The notes under the pieces are model-generated. The model did no database searches. It had not been told where the DNA came from and saw only the letters and a program-made list of their open reading frames with translations. The translations under genes and the position numbers were made by a program. Below, piece after piece: positions 61,701 to 64,000 of a stretch of 64,000 nt of DNA. Origin of the DNA: Hirundichthys speculiger (taxonomy: Eukaryota > Chordata > Actinopteri > Beloniformes > Exocoetidae); NCBI GenBank assembly GCA_018398805.1, contig JAGFBZ010000259.1:62001-126000 (forward strand), given 5' to 3'. The first letter of the stretch is position 1; every line of letters starts with the position of its first letter.

Positions 61701-61768
61701 TGATGGAGATAGCAGGGAAGACTCTGCACAGTCAGGGACTGCGAGAAGCAGAGGAAGACCAGAATTAG
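27134..61768 (+). CDS. meak7: MEAK7 (TLDC1), full spliced coding sequence, 8 exons
   Basis: Join 27134-27295, 51198-51461, 51559-51703, 51780-51991, 53065-53251, 54209-54327, 54771-54950 and 61643-61768: 1395 nt, 464 residues plus stop (human 456). Intron phases are 0,0,1,0,1,0,0, and all junctions are GT-AG. MEAK7 is a lysosome-associated protein that, in mammals, supports an alternative mTOR signal toward S6K2; it has a C-terminal TLD domain and a helical N-terminal part. The start MGNTES fits N-myristoylation (Gly2, Ser6), known for the human protein as its membrane anchor. Residues 1-261 correspond to the human N-terminal region exon by exon; the TLD domain spans about 262-421. Intron 2 is 23.9 kb and the last intron 6.7 kb, both filled with transposons. 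No frameshift or stop interrupts the spliced frame, so the gene looks functional. Human MEAK7 and COTL1 are neighbours, as here. Confidence 0.95.
27504..28609. mobile_element. hAT-type non-autonomous element, 1.1 kb
   Basis: Ends TAGGGATGCACGATAACT and the complement of TAGGGGTGCACGATAACT. Target duplication GTTCATAT (27496-27503) and GTTCATAC (28610-28617), 7/8. ATAACCGATAAC-type subterminal repeats. No transposase. The insertion splits the L2 LINE cleanly. The first ~380 bases reappear inverted at 50768-51155. Confidence 0.85.
30243..30280. repeat. Poly(T) tract, 38 bases
   Basis: Uninterrupted T run within the L2 remnant; may mark a decayed reverse-strand retroposon tail or be assembly-sensitive. 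Confidence 0.9.
30989..31497 (+). mobile_element. DNA transposon carrying a MADF domain, copy 2
   Basis: Starts TAGGGATGCACATGGTTAAC near 30992. A plus-strand frame runs to 31341: [52 protein letters not shown]. Compared with copy 1 (1631-2243) the frame is preserved with few changes. The far end is missing: sequence returns to L2 endonuclease at about 31498 (GGGVCAI on the minus strand). Confidence 0.65.
31761..32142 (-). other. Probable L2 5' region next to the tandem array
   Basis: Minus-strand reading [20 protein letters not shown], a proline-rich stretch, then [12 protein letters not shown] leads toward the L2 endonuclease start, so this is likely the N-terminal or 5' UTR part of the LINE. 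I do not recognise an independent gene. Confidence 0.4.
32143..35660. repeat. 69-bp minisatellite, about 51 copies
   Basis: Tandem array of a 69-base unit (GGTGTAGATGCAGCAGGTGG, GTCCCAGGTCTGTGGTGAGG, GCCGTGGTGAAGGTGAAGCG, TCTCTGGAG). Units are highly alike, with scattered single changes and 1-2 base indels. One position switches between CAGGTCTG and CAGGCCTG. Because 69 is a multiple of three, long open frames appear on both strands (up to 785 codons), but these are consequences of periodicity. It lies in meak7 intron 2, at the 5' side of the reverse L2 LINE. Confidence 0.95.
35690..36047. mobile_element. hAT-type element, one end
   Basis: Ends GATCGGGACATCCCTA at 36047, preceded by repeated ATCGGAAATCGG words, the terminus of a common fish hAT family. 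The opposite end was not found; the left side meets the minisatellite. Confidence 0.5.
36048..36985. other. Intronic sequence with a poly(C) run
   Basis: No gene recognised. A run of about 22 C at 36709-36730. Confidence 0.4.
36986..37316 (+). pseudogene. hAT transposase C-terminal fragment
   Basis: Across frames: [26 protein letters not shown] residues, then [15 protein letters not shown], NHWVRDPWS, and an intact end [20 protein letters not shown] then [10 protein letters not shown] and stop. This is the dimerisation region of SCAND3/ZBED5-like hAT transposases. It may belong with the hAT terminus at 36047. Confidence 0.6.
37560..38378 (+). repeat. High-copy unclassified repeat, part 1 (with L2-like segment)
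   Basis: Begins with words also found at 39850-40010 (TGGAACAGTTGTTCTG, CAAGTGTATCTGACAATCTT), passes an L2-like reverse segment (37900-38110), then AGGGCCCGATAAACGCTGC and TTGCAGCTTTAATTATTC. The same module order recurs at 42360-42960 and 47712-47995. Family not identified. Confidence 0.6.
38387..39098 (+). mobile_element. hAT-type element with broken BED finger
   Basis: Flanked by CTTAACAT (38379-38386) and CTTTACAT (39099-39106), 7/8; the paralogous site at 42899 reads CTTAACATACTCG without insertion. Plus-strand translation shows [20 protein letters not shown], then after a frameshift [16 protein letters not shown]: a BED zinc finger (two Cys, two His) of hAT transposases. The catalytic core is deleted. 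Confidence 0.75.
39107..40015 (+). repeat. High-copy unclassified repeat, part 2
   Basis: Continues the family: ATACTCGAAAACTCACGAG, TTTTGCACACCCATTC, GTTGCCAATAGG-type words (here TATTGGCAACAGGAAATG). Homologous to the reverse-oriented tandem at 45770-47711. Confidence 0.6.
40016..40785. other. Intronic sequence with a coding-like antisense segment
   Basis: At 39993-40196 the minus strand encodes [20 protein letters not shown] and [18 protein letters not shown], matched at 46690-46849 on the plus strand. Otherwise AT-rich; a (TTGAA)n run is near 40735. Confidence 0.4.
40786..41550 (+). pseudogene. LINE reverse transcriptase C-terminus and 3' tail
   Basis: Translation reads [48 protein letters not shown], then [13 protein letters not shown] and [12 protein letters not shown], the usual end of CR1/L2-like LINE proteins. 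It closes with ATTGTCCCTGCCAAATAAAC and an AATAAA-rich tail. 5'-truncated. Confidence 0.65.
41551..42350 (+). repeat. Diverged copy of the high-copy repeat
   Basis: GAATGTGCATTTTAATGAG, TATTTTGGTCATTTCCAGGA and CCAAGAGATTTGGTCAAATT parallel 39350-39440, indicating an older copy. It is interrupted by the 140-bp MITE at 41742. 42101-42350 is not recognised. Confidence 0.45.
41742..41881. mobile_element. 140-bp hAT-type MITE
   Basis: Ends CAAAGTGTGAATTACA and the complement of CAAAGTGCGAATTATACA. Perfect 8-base duplication CCTACAAG at 41734-41741 and 41882-41889. C-rich interior, non-coding. Confidence 0.85.
42360..42960 (+). repeat. High-copy repeat with L2-like segment, second module
   Basis: Same order as 37800-38378: CAGTTTTCCTGGTTCTTG, GCAACAGGGTTCATTATG, TGGTAGTCAGGTCTGCTGG, then GGGCCCTATAAATGCTGC, TTGCAGCTTTAATTATTATT and TTAACATACTCGAAAACTCA. 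It retains the site that in the other copy received the hAT element. Confidence 0.6.
43099..44747 (+). pseudogene. piggyBac transposase, decayed and cut by a palindrome
   Basis: A likely splice acceptor (TTCACACTACAG) precedes 43099. Readable blocks: [19 protein letters not shown] (43350), [20 protein letters not shown] (43500), [11 protein letters not shown] (first catalytic Asp), [15 protein letters not shown] (second Asp), [12 protein letters not shown] (third), [20 protein letters not shown] then [21 protein letters not shown] cysteine-rich zinc-binding tail follows the palindrome (QCKDN ... CVDC ... CGKC ... CQDCV, stop at 44745). Lesions: a frameshift near 43690, several in-frame stops (for example after DTCSE and after LSLAQ), and the 144-bp insertion around 44487. 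Overall length fits a fish piggyBac of ~550 residues. Element ends are uncertain: TTAA at 42961 and 45219 are candidates. Confidence 0.85.
44483..44624. repeat. 142-bp near-perfect palindrome
   Basis: Arms of 71 bases meet at TGCGCA (44551-44556) with no spacer and one mismatch (ACTCCCGGGG versus ACTACCGGGG). Arms read GTGTGGCAAGGGACACTACG, GAGGGCCCGGGCGGGATTCG, ATCCCCAGACTCCCGGGGGA, AAGTCACATGC. CAAGTGT occurs at 44480-44486 and 44624-44630, so it looks like a foldback insertion into the piggyBac tail. The GATTCGATCCC portion is T-arm-like, but no tRNA can be folded. Confidence 0.9.
44748..45222 (+). mobile_element. piggyBac 3' region
   Basis: Non-coding sequence after the transposase stop, with AATAAA at about 44841 and a terminal ATGCTGGGTGTTCTAGTG followed by TTAA (45219-45222). 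The TTAA makes this the likely element end. I could not pair it with a convincing left inverted repeat. Confidence 0.45.
45235..45340 (-). mobile_element. Fragment of the inverted-pair DNA element
   Basis: GGGCTCTATCTACTGGTGCA, GATGTGTAACTACAAAGG and AGTCTAGTCCTCTATTTTGA resemble 49985-50045 and, inverted, 5495-5545. Confidence 0.45.
45347..45478 (+). mobile_element. (ATCC)n retroposon, truncated copy
   Basis: ATCCATCC start, then GGATCTGCTGGAGTCTATCC and GCAGGGGTCCACCCTGGACA, matching the first third of 8241-8634. Confidence 0.65.
45479..45769. other. Unrecognised intronic sequence
   Basis: AT-rich; no feature recognised. Confidence 0.35.
45770..47711 (-). repeat. Two tandem ~1.1-kb units of the high-copy repeat
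   Basis: Words recur at an offset of about 1.1 kb: TTGCCAATAGGTGGCGCT at 46054 and 47151; GGAGGAGTTTGTTAAAGTAC; TTCATGTCTGTAGGTGGAAG. Orientation is opposite to 39107-40015. The second unit ends with AATGCTCGGGCCCTAATAAA at about 47697-47715. Confidence 0.7.
46690..46849 (+). other. Coding-like segment inside the repeat
   Basis: Encodes [20 protein letters not shown] and [20 protein letters not shown], ending at the TGA near 46847. The same peptide with few changes is encoded on the minus strand at about 40016-40145. I do not recognise the protein; a captured exon is one explanation. Confidence 0.4.
47712..47995 (+). repeat. High-copy repeat, third terminal module
   Basis: TATACACAGCTGTGACGG, GGCTTGGGAAGGTGGTGGAC, GGTGCGAGGGCCCGATGC and TTGCAGCTTTAATG match 38095-38340. 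Confidence 0.6.
48055..48457. mobile_element. TTAA-flanked MITE (piggyBac-like), copy 2
   Basis: TTAA at 48055-48058 and 48454-48457; inverted ends AGGTGGAGTAGGTG and its diverged complement. Longer than copy 1 by an internal block (48165-48330) with GGGAGGGAGGGAGGG. Confidence 0.7.
48520..49012 (-). pseudogene. hAT transposase C-terminal dimerisation region
   Basis: The minus-strand frame 48520-48966 reads [55 protein letters not shown] and [18 protein letters not shown], the hAT dimerisation motif as in GTF2IRD2/ZBED5-type proteins. The catalytic core is absent. The last ~107 bases (48906-49012) are repeated inverted at 49822-49928. Confidence 0.7.
48906..49928. repeat. Inverted duplication of flanking hAT DNA around the foldback element
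   Basis: 48906-49012 and 49822-49928 are reverse complements of each other over 107 bases without a mismatch (CAATATCGCTCCATTTGTGC through GCTAAAGAGCCACATGTA). These bases are host sequence, absent from the other two foldback copies. Together with the element arms they make a palindrome of about 1 kb. Confidence 0.9.
49013..49821 (+). mobile_element. Foldback element, copy 3 (both arms)
   Basis: Arms of about 230 bases made of ATTATTATGAAATA words. Left starts TGGAGCCCCATTTGGGTC, right ends AACCCAAATGGGGCTCCA. The core has the 33-codon frame at 49364-49465 ([20 protein letters not shown] to RRISQ). Most complete copy in the window. Confidence 0.8.
49940..50766 (-). mobile_element. Inverted-pair DNA element, copy 2
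   Basis: Reverse-oriented counterpart of 4816-5605, with the end GATTAATCGCGATTAATC and TCGTTGCCCAGCCCTA preserved. The minus-strand frame 50191-50424 is nearly identical to the plus-strand frame at 5114-5347. Confidence 0.65.
50768..51155 (-). mobile_element. hAT MITE fragment next to meak7 exon 2
   Basis: Matches the first ~380 bases of 27504-28609 in reverse, ending CAGTTATCGTGCATCCCTA at 51155, 42 bases before the exon at 51198. Confidence 0.75.
51198..51461 (+). CDS. meak7: meak7 coding exon 2 (residues 55-142)
   Basis: Acceptor TCTTTCCCAG, in phase 0. Encodes [20 protein letters not shown] through [20 protein letters not shown] to VTYEQMDE, ending GATGAG/GTGAGT. Matches the human helical N-terminal region (EMVTRLYDGM equivalent). 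A hAT fragment ends only 42 bases upstream of the exon, yet the pyrimidine tract is intact. Confidence 0.93.
51559..51703 (+). CDS. meak7: meak7 coding exon 3 (residues 143-191)
   Basis: Acceptor ATCTCTGCAG; encodes [20 protein letters not shown] and [20 protein letters not shown]; ends CCCTCAG/GTAAAC in phase 1. Confidence 0.93.
51780..51991 (+). CDS. meak7: meak7 coding exon 4 (residues 191-261)
   Basis: Acceptor CACTCCTCAG. Contains [20 protein letters not shown], the counterpart of human IEDWVFRVPHVAIFL, and ends TGCACAG/GTCAGT in phase 0. Links the helical region to the TLD domain. Confidence 0.93.
51992..53064 (+). other. meak7 intron with a 34-T run
   Basis: No gene. 52742-52775 is an uninterrupted T tract, possibly the tail of a reverse retroposon whose body I cannot define. 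Confidence 0.5.
53065..53251 (+). CDS. meak7: meak7 coding exon 5, start of TLD domain
   Basis: Acceptor TTATTATAG. Encodes [20 protein letters not shown], then [18 protein letters not shown], the first half of the TLD fold with the GGFAS..W signature; ends CCAGG/GTGAGG in phase 1. Confidence 0.94.
53252..54208 (+). other. meak7 intron with LINE/SINE tail remnant
   Basis: TTGAATTTCCCTTCCGGG then ATTAATAAAGTATTTTC near 53820-53865 is a common retroposon 3' tail. Nothing else recognised. Confidence 0.45.
54209..54327 (+). CDS. meak7: meak7 coding exon 6, TLD domain
   Basis: Acceptor GTTTGAAG. Encodes [20 protein letters not shown], then [19 protein letters not shown]; ends GGACTG/GTGAGA in phase 0. 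A GT run precedes the acceptor in place of a strong pyrimidine tract. Confidence 0.94.
54328..54770 (+). other. meak7 intron, nothing recognised
   Basis: Short AT-rich intron between exons 6 and 7. Confidence 0.6.
54771..54950 (+). CDS. meak7: meak7 coding exon 7, end of TLD domain
   Basis: Acceptor TTCTTTGTCAG. Encodes [40 protein letters not shown] and MEVWAVG, the most conserved TLD stretch, with the invariant GHS and CxTY motifs; ends GAAGAG/GTCAGC. Confidence 0.95.
54951..55631 (+). other. meak7 last intron, 5' part
   Basis: No feature recognised; 55440-55620 has a different, GC-richer composition just before the LINE. Confidence 0.4.
55632..57640 (+). pseudogene. LINE (CR1/L2/Jockey-like) reverse transcriptase, 5'-truncated
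   Basis: Starts [15 protein letters not shown]; then [43 protein letters not shown], a shift near 56318, [15 protein letters not shown] (palm Asp), [29 protein letters not shown] (56590), a shift at the A7 run near 56780, [37 protein letters not shown], a shift near 57140, then [12 protein letters not shown] and [10 protein letters not shown] to a TGA at 57457. The 3' end GAGATTGAAAAATCTCAATG and CTGGTTAAATAAAGG closes with (AAT)n. Three frameshifts and almost no stops suggest a recent death. Confidence 0.85.
57641..58385. other. Intronic sequence, nothing identified
   Basis: 57640-57900 is fairly GC-balanced and open in one frame but shows no domain; 57910-58260 is A-rich with lysine-rich short frames. 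Possibly remnants of another element. Confidence 0.35.
58386..59050. mobile_element. CCTTAACCCTC-ended MITE, copy 3
   Basis: Both ends present: CCAATTCCAATTCCTCTC ... GGGAGGAATTGGAATTCACC. Supplies the empty site (AGAATCGGGACA) for the nested element in copy 2. Confidence 0.75.
59051..59965. other. Intronic sequence, nothing recognised
   Basis: One A15 run near 59142; no gene or element recognised. Confidence 0.35.
59966..61497 (-). mobile_element. Tc1-type transposon, full length, dead
   Basis: CAGTGGAGGAAATAAG at 59966 and its complement ending at 61497, each flanked by TA (59964-59965, 61498-61499). Arms of ~200 bases with outer and inner copies of AAATAAGTATTTGATCC (IR/DR). The reverse transposase pseudogene spans about 60214-61173. 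Confidence 0.9.
60214..61173 (-). pseudogene. Tc1-type transposase lacking the catalytic Glu
   Basis: N-terminus [18 protein letters not shown] at 61173; middle [20 protein letters not shown] (60640); end [20 protein letters not shown] (60399). The third DD34E residue is Lys (AAA, 60358-60360 on the plus strand as TTT). Several frameshifts elsewhere. Both arms remain, so it could still be a target for transposition in trans. Confidence 0.85.
61643..61768 (+). CDS. meak7: meak7 coding exon 8 and stop
   Basis: Acceptor TGGTCTTTCAG. Encodes [20 protein letters not shown] then [14 protein letters not shown] and TAG, matching the human tail (SILDADPEAQALLEISG). Separated from exon 7 by 6.7 kb containing a LINE, a MITE and a Tc1 element. 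Confidence 0.93.
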   Translation, partial: GEEETGKRTILDVDPEVQAMMEIAGKTLHSQGLREAEEDQN

Positions 61769-63720
61769 TAACCAGAAACAATCTTACCAAGCTTTGCTGA
61801 GATTTGCAGTCAGCCTTGTACTGAAACTTACATTGGTTTCAGTACAGGGACCTTTTGGATCTATTGAACCTTTCAAACTCACAAAAGGATGCTTCTCTTA
61901 TTTCAGCTAAAGTTTCTAACGTTTTCACCGTAGAGTGTATAAGAAGAACTGGACAAGCCCCCCTTGACATCACCCCTAGGTTTTCTGAAGAGTGCTTTTG
62001 AAGCCTTTTTTCCCTTGTACTGCCTGGCACCATGTTGTAAAAGGGCAGAACCAGCAGGGCTGAGAAGCTGGCAGGAACATGCCCACTTTCACCATACACA
62101 CTTGACTATTTTATCTTGGCTGACTTAGCTCAGGCTAACTTATGATCCTGATTATTACTTTACATTCATTCTGATCCAATCTTTCTAAACATCCTCATTC
62201 AAGTGTTGCTGTAGCTCAAGTGGAGCTGTCAGGGGACATTTCAAGTGTTGCTCCTGAAGCGTTGGAAATGTGTGCTGCCAGAGCTAAAACAAGGAGCAGA
62301 GAGCTCTGCTGGGACCCACCAGTTTATCAGCTGACCACTGGTGGGGACAGACATGGCCATGCTGGAGGAGCTGTCAGGGGACATCTGCAGCGGGACTTCC
62401 TCATTCAAATGTTGTTTCGGTGGCTACGCCAGAAATGACCACTGGATTTATCTGATGCTACGTTAGACTAAACAACGCTTTGTCTTTGCACTCTTCCAGA
62501 CCATCTTGCAGTGAGCGGCAGCAGTCTGATAATACAATTTACAACACAACAAAGTGTATTATTTTTAAAATAAGAATGACTATGCTCTGTCAGGTTTTTA
62601 CAGATCAGCGCTACACTCAGAAGTCAATATAATGCTAAGTAGCAAAAGTGATAACAGCTAGTCATTGGCTATGCCGTTAGCTACGCTAATCAAACACCAC
62701 CGCCTTTATTATAAACACATTTGTTGTTGTGTATAATTTTTCTTTATGTTACAAAAAATTAATGCCCTGTACAGTTGTCATGGATGTGAAATTTAACTAT
62801 GAAATCAGGCTGTAAATATGTTTATTTCTGCTGCAAAGTTGGGCATTATAACATGGGGGACAATAGAGATCGAATCATTTTTGGAACCAGCCCCCTGTGG
62901 TCAGTCGATGAACTGCAACAATAGCTTGAAAAGATTGAGAACAGAGTAATATTTATGTGTAGCAGTATATAAAGATGTAAAATTATTTTGATTCCAATGT
63001 GATGAAGAATATTGTGAAACAGATTAATGGAACATATAGATGTGGGTTTCTTTGTGTATGTGTAATTCAAAACATAGTATTTGCTTTGGGTTTAATTGTT
63101 GATGAATGTCAAACTCAGTTTTTTTTTTCCTAGAAATTAAAAATATTAAGGATGATCAGTACTTCATCCCTCCCAAAATATTAAGCTGTGAATAAATTCA
63201 TAAAACCGACCTGCAACTTTTTAAGTGGTACAGCCTTTCACCCAAACCAGGAGGGTTCTCTGCTTTAATCTGTGAACAAAGACCTGACCATCCACTCATG
63301 CACCACACCCACTTCCTGACTCACACCTGGACACTTTGCCCCTCATTCTCACTCTCACCCACACTCACTCCCCACTCACTGCAACCCCCCGGGTCTGCAC
63401 AATGGTGTAGAGTCTACCCTGGTCCATCTGGGTTGAGGTGGTCTCTGGGACAGCGCCCCCTGTGGATGCAGGCTGTGGCGCCTCTCGGTGTGGATGGCCT
63501 CCCAGAGGTGATCTTTCCTCACCTGGATCCTCAGTTCCCTGCCATGTTACTTAACTTTTTACTTTGTGCTGTGAGGGTGCATGTGTGTGAGCGTGAGAGG
63601 AACAGGTCTTTCTTTGTTGTGTTCCCGTTTTATGTTTGATTTTATTCTGTCAAGCACTTTGTGTTGCATTTGTATGTATGAAAAGTGCTATATAAATAAA
63701 GTTTGATATGATTTGATTTG
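61769..63720 (+). other. meak7 3' UTR and flank (inferred)
   Basis: After the stop, candidate poly(A) signals are ATTAAA at 63136, AATAAA at 63191-63196 and AATAAA at 63695-63700; the last sits in a LINE-tail-like AAAAGTGCTATATAAATAAA. GAGCTGTCAGGGGACAT occurs twice (62222 and 62368). I cannot say which signal is used. Confidence 0.4.
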
Positions 63721-63946
63721 AAATTCATGCATGTGTGAGCCTTTCTAATGAAGTGATTTTTCACACTTGATGCACGTCAAGATTTACATATGGTGAAAAC
63801 GAATGGTGAAAACCGCGATGTGGATGTACATGTACATACAGTATACATGTACGCAAAATCTACAGAAGATACACTCACTTTGACGATCTCTCCTCTGTGT
63901 GTAGCTGACGAGAGCAAGAGATGGGAGATGAGGGGACGCGTGTCAG

Positions 63947-63999
63947 CCAATCAGCTACAGACAACCAATGACACAGTAATGCCCGTCGTAGCAGCCAAT
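63947..63999 (+). promoter_or_regulatory. Three CCAAT boxes at the window edge
   Basis: CCAAT at 63947-63951, 63965-63969 and 63995-63999, all on the plus strand. May be the promoter of a gene to the right, or chance. No TATA box or start site is visible in the window. Confidence 0.3.
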
Positions 64000-64000
64000 C

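Overview
This is vertebrate nuclear DNA, almost certainly from a ray-finned (teleost) fish. Two host genes are read with confidence from spliced exons, and most of the remainder is transposon-derived: Tc1-like elements, several hAT families, piggyBac, the LINEs Rex1, L2 and Tx1/L1, foldback MITEs and a large minisatellite. There are no operons, CRISPR arrays or recognisable tRNA/rRNA genes, and I saw no retroviral gag, pol or env.

Host genes. (1) The last two coding exons of cotl1 (coactosin-like F-actin binding protein), plus strand, at 6799-6956 and 8836-8946; its first two coding exons must lie left of the window. (2) A complete eight-exon coding sequence for meak7 (tldc1/KIAA1609, mTOR-associated TLD-domain protein), plus strand, 27134-61768, 464 residues, with all junctions GT-AG and in phase. 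The two genes are also close neighbours on human 16q24.1, which supports both calls.

Layout. 1-6798: cotl1 intron with a MADF-bearing DNA transposon, a Tx1/L1 reverse-transcriptase fragment, a GC-rich block, a reverse Rex1 LINE and one copy of an inverted pair of elements. 6799-11460: cotl1 exons, an intron with three layers of nested transposons, and the 3' UTR. 11.7-26.1 kb: intergenic transposons (hAT, three Tc1-type remnants, a nearly complete Tc1 element, MITEs, a composite of nested DNA elements and a retroinsertion with a 17-bp target duplication). 26.1-26.3 kb: candidate meak7 promoter. 27.3-51.2 kb: the giant second meak7 intron, holding a reverse L2 LINE cut by two DNA transposons, a 51-copy 69-bp minisatellite, hAT remnants, a high-copy unclassified repeat with a tandem duplication, a decayed piggyBac transposase cut by a 142-bp palindrome, and a foldback element flanked by a perfect inverted duplication. 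51.2-61.8 kb: the remaining meak7 exons, with a LINE and a second Tc1 element in the last intron. 61.8-64 kb: 3' UTR and flank, ending in three CCAAT boxes.

How it fits together. The host content is ordinary cytoskeletal and lysosomal-signalling biology. The unusual content is structural: element-in-element insertions with readable target duplications, and several palindromes suggesting hairpin-mediated rearrangement. Family names rest on motif recognition by eye, without database search; boundaries marked approximate may be off by tens of bases.
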